This document shows, piece after piece, positions 1-8,934 of a stretch of 43,614 nucleotides of DNA (its first letter is position 1; every line of letters starts with the position of its first letter). Origin of the DNA: Chelatococcus sp. (lineage in GTDB: Bacteria; Pseudomonadota; Alphaproteobacteria; Rhizobiales; Beijerinckiaceae); the NCBI GenBank assembly GCA_003248805.1, contig QFQY01000041.1, positions 1 through 43,614 on the forward strand, in the 5' to 3' direction. Position numbers and translations under genes: made by a program. The notes beneath the pieces were generated by a model. The model saw only the letters and a program-made list of their open reading frames with translations. It searched no databases and was not told where the DNA came from.

Positions 1-2
1 TC

Positions 3-1202
<1,200 letters not shown>

Positions 1203-1236
1203 GGCCTGCTCCTGCAGGGTTGGACACTATCGGTGA

Positions 1237-1260
1237 GGGCGGTCGCAAGGCCGCCCTTTT
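1237..1260 (+). terminator. Rho-independent terminator of ftsH
   Basis: GGGCGG and CCGCCC form a stem around an 8-nt loop and are followed directly by TTTT, 35 nt after the ftsH stop. Confidence 0.8.
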
Positions 1261-1356
1261 CCGTTTCAGGCGTTGCGGGCACCGTCATTCGGGGCGAACC
1301 GCGCCATGACGGAATGCATCCTCGGGCCGAGTGATGCAGGCGCGTCCAGACAGTCG

Positions 1357-1462
1357 CTAGAGGATCGGACTGAATATCGTATTCAGTCCGATCCTCTCGC
1401 TCTTTGATCTTGCATCGGCTTTTCCCGAAAACCGCGCTCCACTTCTCGGGCCGATGCTCTAA
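1357..1462. repeat. Two-hairpin intergenic element, family 1, copy A
   Basis: About 106 bp made of a first inverted repeat (ATCGGACTGAAT / ATTCAGTCCGAT around ATCGT) and a second half that starts TGCATCGGCTTTTCCCGAA and ends TCGGGCCGATGCTCTAA. It matches the element at 20544-20649 over nearly its full length, and shorter or decayed copies lie at 18082 and 28547. Its right edge contains the stop codon of the minus-strand gene that ends at 1459. Confidence 0.8.
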
Positions 1463-1872
1463 GGCTTCCGTGCCATGACGGCGCCGCTGTCGCGGGCATC
1501 GCGGGCGCGATCCTCGAATTCCTTGCGGATGGCCTCGATCTTCTCCTCGTCGAGTTCCTCGAGATCGAGCAGTTCCTCGCGTGCGCCCTCCAGCTTCAGG
1601 ATCAGCTCGTCGAGCTTGATCTGCATCGCGGCGGTGTCGCGGTTCTGGCTGTTCTGGATGATGAAGACCATCAGGAAGGTGACGATGGTCGTCGAGGTGT
1701 TGATGACGAGCTGCCAGGTGTCGTTGAAGCCGAAGAACGGTCCCGACACGGCCCAGACGACGATGACGGCCAGCGCCGCGAAGAAGGTCTGCGGCTTGCC
1801 GGCCCAGTGCGAGACGGCTTGCGAGAGCCGCGTGAACAGCGAGCGGTCCTTCTGAAGCCTGGCTCTGGACAT
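1459..1872 (-). CDS. Low-affinity iron permease family membrane protein
   Basis: A 137-residue protein of the family Pfam calls low-affinity iron permease. Two hydrophobic segments are visible: one around residues 28-46 (FFAALAVIVVWAVSGPFFGF) and one around 53-71 with TTIVTFLMVFIIQNSQNRD, the family hallmark. A charged coiled-coil-like C-terminal region (LDELILKLEGAREELLDLEE) follows. The family name comes from fungal Fet4; an iron transport role in bacteria is not established, so the function is a family label only. I chose the ATG at 1872 because GGGAGAGG lies 6 nt upstream; an in-frame ATG at 1902 is possible but has no ribosome site. Its TAG stop falls inside repeat copy A. Confidence 0.85.
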   Translation of the reverse strand: MSRARLQKDRSLFTRLSQAVSHWAGKPQTFFAALAVIVVWAVSGPFFGFNDTWQLVINTSTTIVTFLMVFIIQNSQNRDTAAMQIKLDELILKLEGAREELLDLEELDEEKIEAIRKEFEDRARDARDSGAVMARKP

Positions 1873-1936
1873 GAGACCTCTCCCGACCCGCTGGCTGTGC
1901 AAGGGCTCAACGCGGATCGGGAAGGGTCCGTTCCCC

Positions 1937-2773
1937 TCAGGCCTTCAGGCGCTCGGCATGCCAGGCGATGTGCTGCGCCATGAAGGTCGAGACGAAATTG
2001 TAGGAGTGGTCGTAGCCGTCGCGCATCTGCAGCTCGAGCGGAATGCCGGCGGCGGCGCAGGCGACCTCGAGGAGCTGCGGGCGCAGGCCTTCGTCGAGGA
2101 AGCCATCGGCGGTGCCCTGGTCGACCAGCAGGTCCTTGACGCGGTGCCCGTCGGCGATGAGCAGGGTGGAATCGTAGGCGCGCCAGCCCGCCTCGTCGAT
2201 GCCGAGGTATTTCTCGAAGGCCGGGCGCGACCAGCCCGCCGTCGAGGGCTGGGTGATCGGCGCGAAGGCCGAGACGGAAGCGTAGCGATCGGGGTTCTTG
2301 AGCGCGAGCGTGATCGCGCCATGGCCACCCATGGAATGGCCGAAGATGCCCTGCCGGTTCATGTCGACGGGGAAATGGCGCCCGACGAGCTCGGGCAGCT
2401 CGTCGCGGATGTAGCTCTCCATCCGGTAGTTCCTGGCGTAGGGCTCCTGCGTGGCATCGAGATAGAAGCCCGCGCCGGAGCCGAACTGCCAGTTGTCCGG
2501 CTCGTCGGGCACGTCCGCGCCGCGTGGCGAGGTGTCCGGGCAGATGATCGCGATGCCGTTGGCGGCGGCGGCGGCGCGGTACTCGCCCTTGTCCATGACG
2601 TTCTGGTGGCTGCAGGTCAGCCCCGAGAGATACCAGAGCACCGGAACCGGCCCGTCCTCGATCTGCTGCGGCAGGAAGACGGCGAAGGTCATCGGGCAGG
2701 CGCAGGCGGCGCTGTCGTGGCGATAGACCCGCTGCGAGCCGCCGAAGGCCTTGGAGGAGGAGATGAGTTCCAT
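1937..2773 (-). CDS. fghA: S-formylglutathione hydrolase
   Basis: Hydrolyses S-formylglutathione to glutathione and formate, the second step of glutathione-dependent formaldehyde oxidation in the cytoplasm. The protein has 278 residues, the usual length for this esterase-D-like alpha/beta hydrolase. The nucleophile elbow GHSMGG places the catalytic serine at residue 147. The conserved LSGLTCSHQNVM stretch (about residues 49-60) and the late DGYDHSYNF histidine segment are also present. The ATG at 2773 has AAGAAGGAC just upstream; a longer frame to 2839 runs into a palindromic repeat and is not coding. It is the last gene of the frmR-adhC-fghA group, about 205 bp after the dehydrogenase gene, with a REP-like palindrome in the gap. 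Confidence 0.96.
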   Translation of the reverse strand: MELISSSKAFGGSQRVYRHDSAACACPMTFAVFLPQQIEDGPVPVLWYLSGLTCSHQNVMDKGEYRAAAAANGIAIICPDTSPRGADVPDEPDNWQFGSGAGFYLDATQEPYARNYRMESYIRDELPELVGRHFPVDMNRQGIFGHSMGGHGAITLALKNPDRYASVSAFAPITQPSTAGWSRPAFEKYLGIDEAGWRAYDSTLLIADGHRVKDLLVDQGTADGFLDEGLRPQLLEVACAAAGIPLELQMRDGYDHSYNFVSTFMAQHIAWHAERLKA

Positions 2774-2824
2774 GGGGTGTCCTTCTTGATGCGGGCGCTT
2801 GTCTTTCCGGGGCGGCCGAAGGCC

Positions 2825-2905
2825 GAACCCGGAACCCACGACTTGGTACGGCCCTCTCGAGCCGGCTCGCTTGAAGCCTCCTACCCGGTCGTAGGTTCCG
2901 GGTTC
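2825..2905. repeat. REP-like inverted repeat between adhC and fghA
   Basis: Arms at 2825-2842 (GAACCCGGAACCCACGAC) and 2888-2905 match as reverse complements at 17 of 18 positions, with a 45-nt loop. It sits in the spacer of a co-directional gene pair, so it may fold in the mRNA and shift expression between adhC and fghA. No second copy was recognised in the window. Confidence 0.7.
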
Positions 2906-2978
2906 AGCGCCAAGCGCTGCCCCGGAATGACAGCGGTCGTGTTTCCCTGCCCACCGAATGAGGCGGCGGAACGGCGCC

Positions 2979-4091
<1,113 letters not shown>

Positions 4092-4116
4092 CGGGCGTTT
4101 CCTTCTTTCGGAGCGT

Positions 4117-4404
4117 TCATTTCAAATACGGGCGGATGACGCGCATGACCTCGGTAATCCGGGTGTCGTCGTCGGCGATCGGCTGCGCTTCGGAGCTGGC
4201 TGACGCCTGCATCGTCTCGCGCAGATGCATCTCGAGCACCTCGGCCATCAGCCCGGTCGCGGCGCCGCGCAAGGCCGCGAGCTGCTGGAGCAGGGCGCCG
4301 CAATCCTCCCCGCGCTCGACGGCCAGGATCAGCGCGTCGGTCTGGCCGCGGATGCGGCGCAGGCGCGTGACGGCACGGCGCTTCTCGTCGGGGCTGTGTG
4401 GCAT
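4117..4404 (-). CDS. frmR: Formaldehyde-responsive repressor FrmR (CsoR/RcnR family)
   Basis: A 95-residue all-helical DUF156 regulator. The N terminus MPHSPDEKRR keeps the Pro2 and Cys35 pair that, in E. coli FrmR, is crosslinked by formaldehyde and triggers release from DNA. His60 is also kept. The absence of the extra metal-ligand residues of CsoR or RcnR, plus the linked frmA and fghA genes, argues for formaldehyde rather than copper or nickel sensing. It is first in the operon. Its own operators lie 9 nt and 46 nt upstream of the ATG, so it should repress itself and the two enzymes. The start is fixed by homology (Pro2 must follow Met) and by GAGGGCGG upstream. Confidence 0.94.
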   Translation of the reverse strand: MPHSPDEKRRAVTRLRRIRGQTDALILAVERGEDCGALLQQLAALRGAATGLMAEVLEMHLRETMQASASSEAQPIADDDTRITEVMRVIRPYLK

Positions 4405-4412
4405 CCGCCCTC

Positions 4413-4429
4413 ATACTGGGGTGGAGTAT
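4413..4429 (-). promoter_or_regulatory. FrmR operator 1
   Basis: ATACT-GGGGTGG-AGTAT: 5-bp inverted arms around a G-rich 7-bp centre, the layout of CsoR/FrmR-type operators. It overlaps the region directly before the frmR ribosome site, so bound repressor would block the promoter or early transcript. Confidence 0.8.
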
Positions 4430-4449
4430 CGTTGTGTCCGCTGGTTATT

Positions 4450-4466
4450 ATACTGGGACGGAGTAT
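4450..4466 (-). promoter_or_regulatory. FrmR operator 2
   Basis: ATACT-GGGACGG-AGTAT: identical arms and a centre differing at two bases from operator 1. The two start positions are 37 bp apart. Confidence 0.78.
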
Positions 4467-4496
4467 GTCAACGTGATGGCGGCCCCGTACAAAACG

Positions 4497-4528
4497 AAAA
4501 GGCGGCCGCGGAGACGCGGCCGCCTTTT
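4497..4528. terminator. Bidirectional terminator between frmR promoter and IS element
   Basis: Perfect hairpin: AAAA-GGCGGCCGCG-GAGA-CGCGGCCGCC-TTTT. The 10-bp stem with A and T tracts works in both directions. It touches the transposase stop on one side and insulates the frmR promoter on the other. Confidence 0.85.
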
Positions 4529-5293
4529 CTAGGTCGTAGACTCATAAGCCCGGAACCACAGCCGCATAGAGGCGAGCTGGACCATGGCGAGCAAGTTCGC
4601 AGCGAGCTTGTCGTAGAGGGTGGCGATGCGGCGGAAGCGCTTCAGCTTGGAGAAGAGCCGCTCAATGAGGTTGTGCTCGCGATAGAGCCGCTTGCTGAAG
4701 CATGGCTTCCAGCATCGGTTGCTCTTGGGCGGAATGTTGGGCGTGGCGCCCTGATCCTGGATCAGCTCGCGGATGCGGTCCGCATCATAGGCCTTGTCGG
4801 CCAGCACGATGGTGCGCGGGTTGAGACGGTTGAGCAGCGCAGCGGCGATCTGGCCGTCGTGCGTCTGCCAGGCGGTCAGGCCGGGCCGGATCGGGACCTC
4901 TTGCGCGTCGACGACAACGTGGATCTTGGTCGTGAGGCCGCCGCGTGATCGACCGAGACAGTGATCTGCACCCCCCATTTTGCCGAGTAGCCTGTTGGTG
5001 GGCGCGAACGGAGGTGCTGTCTATCATCTGGATATTGCCATCGTGTGCTGCGCTGATGGCGTCCATCAGCTGGCCCCACGCGCCCGCCTTTCGCCATCGC
5101 ACAAAGCGGTTGTAGCAGGTGGTGCGAGGACCATAGCGCTCCGGCAAGTCGCGCCGCGGCGCACCCGACGCAGTACCCAAAAGATGCCGTTCAGAACGCG
5201 GCGGTCATCGACGCGAGGCACACCTCGCGACTTGTTGGGTAGGAGCGCTTGGATCGCGCGCCATTCGAAGTCGGTCAGGTCATATCGGTTCAT
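4529..5293 (-). pseudogene. IS5-family transposase, two frame breaks
   Basis: The N-terminal part runs from ATG 5293. Family members read on as VLRSGAPWRDLPERYG, but here that reading jumps frame at about 5168-5169, consistent with loss of one base between CTGCG and TCGGG. The middle part carries the first catalytic Asp. A second frame change occurs at the AAAATGGGGGG run near 4976-4982, after which the C-terminal orfB frame (from 4978) supplies the other two catalytic residues. The second change is where IS427-type elements normally use two overlapping frames, so it may be programmed. The first is most simply a mutation that inactivates orfA. All DDE residues are still present, so decay looks recent. 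Confidence 0.75.
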
Positions 5294-5330
5294 GCCTCCA
5301 TGAATCTGGGCATGGGCGGATATGAAAGCC
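4529..5330 (-). mobile_element. IS5-family (IS427-like) insertion sequence, decayed
   Basis: The stretch encodes an IS5-type DDE transposase split over frames, reading on the minus strand. Order on that strand: N-terminal DNA-binding part (MNRYDLTDFEWRAIQALLPN), first catalytic Asp in IQMIDSTSVRAH, second Asp in VLADKAYDADR, and catalytic Glu in REHNLIERLFSKLKRFRR. The exact ends are uncertain. The sequences AGACTCATAAGCC near 4537 and AGACTTAAGGC (reverse complement, near 5335) look like possible terminal repeats but match only partly, and I see no clear target duplication. The coordinates therefore mark the coding core plus a short flank. Confidence 0.8.
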
Positions 5331-5396
5331 TTAAGTCTCCTCCCGCCCCGTTGCGGACATCTGGATTCTCCGCGCCAAGTCGAGCTGGAAAACTAA

Positions 5397-5411
5397 GTAT
5401 ACGGACTATAC
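5397..5411 (+). promoter_or_regulatory. Candidate HxlR operator upstream of its own gene
   Basis: GTATA-CGGAC-TATAC, a perfect 5-bp inverted repeat 39 bp before the start of the HxlR gene. A GTATAC core recurs before the oxidoreductase gene at 5948. HxlR regulators often bind such short palindromes and repress themselves. Confidence 0.45.
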
Positions 5412-5450
5412 CAAGGCTAACGCTGGTGCTGGTTGCGGAGGAGGCGTTCG

Positions 5451-5870
5451 ATGGGCGTCGCAATGGAACTTGATACGCTCTGTTTCTCGTCGGATTGCCC
5501 TAGCCGGGCCCTCTTCGATCAGATCGCCGATAAATGGTCCGCGATGGTCCTCGCGGTTCTGTCCGAGGGGCCTCATCGGTTCAACGTTATCCGCAGGCGG
5601 CTGGAGGGCGTCAGCCAGAAGGCCCTGACGCAATGCCTCCGTAGGCTTGAGCGCAACGGGCTCCTCACGCGCCGCGTCGTGTCTCTGTCGCCGGTCGCGG
5701 TCGAGTATGAGATCACCGCGCTGGGTCGCACCTTGCAAAAGCTGCTCGCAGAACTCCACCAGTGGACGGTCGACAGGTTCCCGGACGTCAATGCGGCGCG
5801 CGAAGTCTTTGACGCTCGACAATCGGTCGACGACTTCAGCGGTATCCTTCTAGCGGGGAAAAAGCTCTGA
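5451..5870 (+). CDS. HxlR-family winged-helix transcriptional regulator
   Basis: 139 residues with the family pattern: N-terminal Cys-rich segment (CFSSDCPSRALFDQIADKWS) and the winged helix with RFNVIRRRLEGVSQKALTQCLRRLERNGLL. Redox or quinone sensing by an N-terminal cysteine is known for HxlR members such as YodB, and Cys11 or Cys16 could serve here; this is inference. The ATG at 5451 has GGAGGAGG 6 nt before it; a TTG at 5433 would place the ribosome site inside the gene. It precedes an Old Yellow Enzyme gene in the same direction, a pairing typical of an electrophile-response switch. Together with the adjacent IS remnant the cassette may have been acquired. Confidence 0.88.
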   Translation: MGVAMELDTLCFSSDCPSRALFDQIADKWSAMVLAVLSEGPHRFNVIRRRLEGVSQKALTQCLRRLERNGLLTRRVVSLSPVAVEYEITALGRTLQKLLAELHQWTVDRFPDVNAAREVFDARQSVDDFSGILLAGKKL

Positions 5871-5933
5871 TCGGCCTTCGCAGATAGCAGGTTTCCTCAG
5901 CCCAACTACGGCACCCAGAGGTACCTAATTGAT

Positions 5934-5958
5934 CCTAGGTCAATAATGTATACCTAGG
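5934..5958 (+). promoter_or_regulatory. Candidate operator/promoter region of the Old Yellow Enzyme gene
   Basis: Two CCTAGG hexamers (5934-5939 and 5953-5958) flank an A/T-rich centre that ends in GTATAC (5948-5953), the same core as in the palindrome before the HxlR gene. A TTGATC at 5929 could act as a -35 box. The region lies 25-49 bp before the start codon. Confidence 0.4.
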
Positions 5959-5982
5959 CGCCCAGTTACACTGGAGCGTCAA

Positions 5983-7050
5983 ATGACCGACCTGAGACTG
6001 CTGACACCGCTGAAGACCGACACGTTTGAGTTCAAGAACCGCGTCTTCATGGCCCCGATGACAAGGGCCAGGACGCCAGACCGCATCGCGAACGAGCTGA
6101 CCGCCCTCTACTACGCGCAACGCGCAACGGCGGGCCTGATCATCTCGGAAGGCACGCAGATCAGCGTGCAAGGGATCGGCTGGACGAATACGCCTGGAAT
6201 CCATACCGCCGAACAGATCGAAGGATGGCGAAAGGTCACCCGGTCCGTGCACGACGCCGGCGGCCTCATATTCGCCCAACTCTGGCACACGGGCCGCGCG
6301 TCTCACCCGGACTTTCATGGCGGAGCCTTGCCTGTTGCGCCTTCCGCGACGCCCTTCAACAGCCAAGCCTTTACGCCCGACGGGCCAAAGCCCACCGTCA
6401 TTCCCAGGGCCATGACCCTGGAGGAGATCGAGAGTACGATACTGGATTACGAAGCCGCCGCACGCGCCGCCAAGGCCGCCGGGTTTGATGGCGTAGAGGT
6501 GCATGGCGCCAATGGCTATTTGCCGGCCCAATTCCTCGAAGACGGTTCCAACAAGAGAACCGACGCCTATGGCGGGCCTGTCGAGAACCGAGCCCGCTTC
6601 CTCCTCGAAGCGACGGACGCGGCGATCCGGGTCTTTGGGCCGTCCCGCGTCTCGGTCAGGCTCTCCCCCCGGATCCCCTACAACGACATGGGCGATAGCG
6701 ACTTGGAGGGCACCTACATGTTCGCCGTCGAGGCGCTTGAGGCGAGGAAGGTGGGTATCCTTCACTTCATGGAACCGGCTCAGCTGCCCGAGGGTCTCAA
6801 GCTGCTGGCGCCCGAGGCGAGAAAGCGGTTCTCCGGCCTGTTTGTCGTGAACGTTGGATATGACCGGGAAAGTGGCGAGCGAGCGATAGCCACCCATTTG
6901 GCCGACGCGGTGACCTTCGGAACGCTCTTCATCAGCAATCCAGATCTGCCCGAACGCTTCCGTCAAAACGCCGCCTTGGCGTCGTCCGACCCGTCCAGCT
7001 ACTACGTGGGCGACGAACGGGGCTACACGGACTATCCCCCCCTCGGCTGA
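5983..7050 (+). CDS. NADH:flavin oxidoreductase, Old Yellow Enzyme family (N-ethylmaleimide reductase-like)
   Basis: An FMN-dependent ene-reductase of 355 residues that reduces activated C=C bonds such as maleimides, quinones or nitro compounds with NAD(P)H. Family marks: N-terminal RVFMAPMTRAR, LWHTGRASHPDFHGG, and the substrate-binding/proton-donor segment EVHGANGYLPAQFL with His174, Asn177 and Tyr179, then the SNKRTDAYGG loop. His/Asn at the binding pair is the plant and yeast type, while many bacterial NemA proteins have His/His. The C terminus ends in YVGDERGYTDYPPL, as in close relatives. The HxlR gene 112 bp upstream is the likely regulator. Base composition is less GC-biased than in neighbouring genes. 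Confidence 0.93.
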   Translation: MTDLRLLTPLKTDTFEFKNRVFMAPMTRARTPDRIANELTALYYAQRATAGLIISEGTQISVQGIGWTNTPGIHTAEQIEGWRKVTRSVHDAGGLIFAQLWHTGRASHPDFHGGALPVAPSATPFNSQAFTPDGPKPTVIPRAMTLEEIESTILDYEAAARAAKAAGFDGVEVHGANGYLPAQFLEDGSNKRTDAYGGPVENRARFLLEATDAAIRVFGPSRVSVRLSPRIPYNDMGDSDLEGTYMFAVEALEARKVGILHFMEPAQLPEGLKLLAPEARKRFSGLFVVNVGYDRESGERAIATHLADAVTFGTLFISNPDLPERFRQNAALASSDPSSYYVGDERGYTDYPPLG

Positions 7051-7204
7051 GGCCGTCCTGCTAGGTTTCATTCGCCATCCAATCACCCTCTTCAATAGCG
7101 TAGAGAGTGGCGGGATGGCGTATTCTCACGAGGTCCTATCACCACCCATTCCGGCCATCTACCGTTTATGAGTTCACGACCTAGCAGATTGAAGGGCTGG
7201 GGCC

Positions 7205-8104
7205 TCAGAAGCTGTAGGACGCTTTCACCTTCACGAGGTGATGGCTGAAATTGGTCAGGTCGAGGTCGCCCGGCTGGCCCTTCGCCTTGCCCGCGACCTG
7301 GATGTTGTAGGCCGTGGACAGGGCAAGCTGCTTCGTCGCCTGCCAGTAGATGCCGGGCCCGGCGAAGGTGGCGTAGCCGGCCTCCTTGCTGAAACCGAGG
7401 GTGTCGTAGGCGCGCTGGTGGCGGACCTCGCCGCTGAGATAGAGCCCTTCCTGCACCTGCCAGGCGAGCGAGCCGCCCAGCGTCAGCGTCGACGAGCGCA
7501 GATAGGGGCTCGGACCCGTCCAGGTCAGGTCCTGCGAGACGTTGAGCGCCGCGTAGAGCGTGTTGGCGATCAGAGTCTTGTCGGCGAACAGGCGGATGCC
7601 GGTGTTGTAGGTCGTGAAGCGGCCGGCGCCTTCCGGGTCGGCGCGGTTCACGCTGGGGTCGAGCACCACGGTCAGGCCGAAGCCGTGCATGTCGCGGCCG
7701 AGCAGCTTGTATTTCATTTCGACGCCTGCTCCGACGCTGCGCGCATCGGCGCCGATGCCGCCGGCCCGTGCGTCGGTGAAGCCGCCGAGCAGGTAGGGGC
7801 CGACTTCGAGGCAGGGCAGCAGGCCGTACGAGCCCTGTAGCTGAAGTCCGTGAGCGTTGGAGCGGCCGATGCGCGTGCCGTAGCCGCCCTGATAGGTCAG
7901 GCTCGGCCCGAAGGAGCCGAGATCGGCGACGTCGGACCCCGTGGTGAAGCCGAAGGCGTCGGTGGGGATGCCCTCGCTCTCGGTGCAGGCCAGCGGGGCG
8001 GGCGCCGGGGCCGGAGCGCTCTTGCGGGACGGCAGGTCGGCGGCGATGGCGGCAGAGGCCGCGAAGGACGCGGCAAGAGCGAGGGAGAGGGACTAGAGAG
8101 ACAT
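7205..8104 (-). pseudogene. Outer-membrane beta-barrel protein gene with amber stop at codon 4
   Basis: From an ATG at 8104 the frame reads Met-Ser-Leu-stop (TAG at 8093-8095). It then stays open for about 296 codons: a hydrophobic signal peptide (SLSLALAASFAASAAIA) with a cleavage site before ADLPSRK, a Pro/Ala-rich stretch, then about 240 residues of alternating beta-strand pattern ending in VKVKASYSF, the terminal aromatic signature of outer-membrane barrels. No alternative ATG or GTG start follows the stop before the signal peptide. The next ATG (7717) would lose the signal. The gene is therefore either a very recent nonsense mutant, a suppressed gene, or carries a sequencing error. The specific ligand or role is not recognisable. 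Confidence 0.72.
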
Positions 8105-8196
8105 CCGGGCGGGTCCGATTGGGGCGGCGGAAAGGCGTGCGCCATACGACCATGCCTCAGTCCGAGCGTCCGAGGGAGAGGGCTTGTTCCCTAAAA

Positions 8197-8213
8197 ATGC
8201 AATAACATTGCAT
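8197..8213 (-). promoter_or_regulatory. Palindrome upstream of the outer-membrane barrel gene
   Basis: ATGCAAT-AAC-ATTGCAT, a perfect 7-bp inverted repeat in an A/T-rich patch 93 bp before the barrel gene start. It looks like a dimer-binding operator; the protein that binds it is unknown. Confidence 0.5.
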
Positions 8214-8231
8214 GTTGCTGCGCTGCCACGA

Positions 8232-8801
8232 TCAGCCCGGCGTGGGAAGGCTCCGCAGCCTGTCGAGCGCGTTCGGCGCGATCTCGCCGAGAGCGGAGAT
8301 CGGCTTCCAGGCCGCGGCATGGACCTCTTCGATCTGGGCGACGAGCGGCAGCGCCGGATCGGCCACGAAGAGATATTGCAGGTCGTGGTGGATATGAGGG
8401 CTCTCGCCGCGCGAGGGTTTCCCCGGCACATCATGGCTGTCGATCGCGAAGGGCAGGTCGCCGTCCGCGTGCCAGGGGTGCAGCGTCAAGCCACCGACTG
8501 CGGTCTCCTCCAGAGCCTCGCGTGCGGCGGATTCATGGAAGGTCGCCGCTTCTTCCCAATGGCCGCCGGGCTGGAGCCAGCGGCCGATCACGACATGGTC
8601 GATCAGCAGCACCCGGCTGTGGTCCGGCGAGAGGACGAAGGCGCTCGTGGTGACGTGACCGGGCATGGTGGAGCGCTCGTCGAGCGCGTGCCGCTCGGCG
8701 ATCTGCCAGCGCAGCAGGGAGAGGTGTTCGCGTGGGCCCGCGACCGCGTCGCGGTAGCGCGTGACCGTCTCTGCGAGATGCGTGAGGAACGGAGTTTCCA
8801 T
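8232..8801 (-). CDS. Nudix hydrolase
   Basis: A 189-residue Nudix-fold protein. The Nudix helix reads REALEET (residues 94-100) after a GG loop, so the two catalytic metal-binding glutamates 98 and 99 are kept. The first Glu of the consensus GX5E is Ala86 and the late Gly is Ala101, so the box is divergent. An N-terminal helical extension of about 45 residues precedes the fold. Substrate cannot be predicted; nucleoside-diphosphate derivatives are typical. It lies upstream of the barrel gene on the same strand with a 127-bp gap that holds the palindrome. Confidence 0.85.
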   Translation of the reverse strand: METPFLTHLAETVTRYRDAVAGPREHLSLLRWQIAERHALDERSTMPGHVTTSAFVLSPDHSRVLLIDHVVIGRWLQPGGHWEEAATFHESAAREALEETAVGGLTLHPWHADGDLPFAIDSHDVPGKPSRGESPHIHHDLQYLFVADPALPLVAQIEEVHAAAWKPISALGEIAPNALDRLRSLPTPG

Positions 8802-8934
8802 CAGGCACGGATAGGCGATTCGCCGGCGCCCGTCGCCATGGCGATCGGGTGTAACCCAACGTCATTTCCATGTCGGGCGACATGCTCTAGGCTCCCGGCT
8901 AATCAATTCACCATAATCGAGGGAGGCCTGCATC

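Noticed and set aside
4529..5340. Exact IS ends and target duplication
   Set aside because: Candidate terminal sequences match only in part and no duplicated target could be fixed, so boundaries are left approximate.
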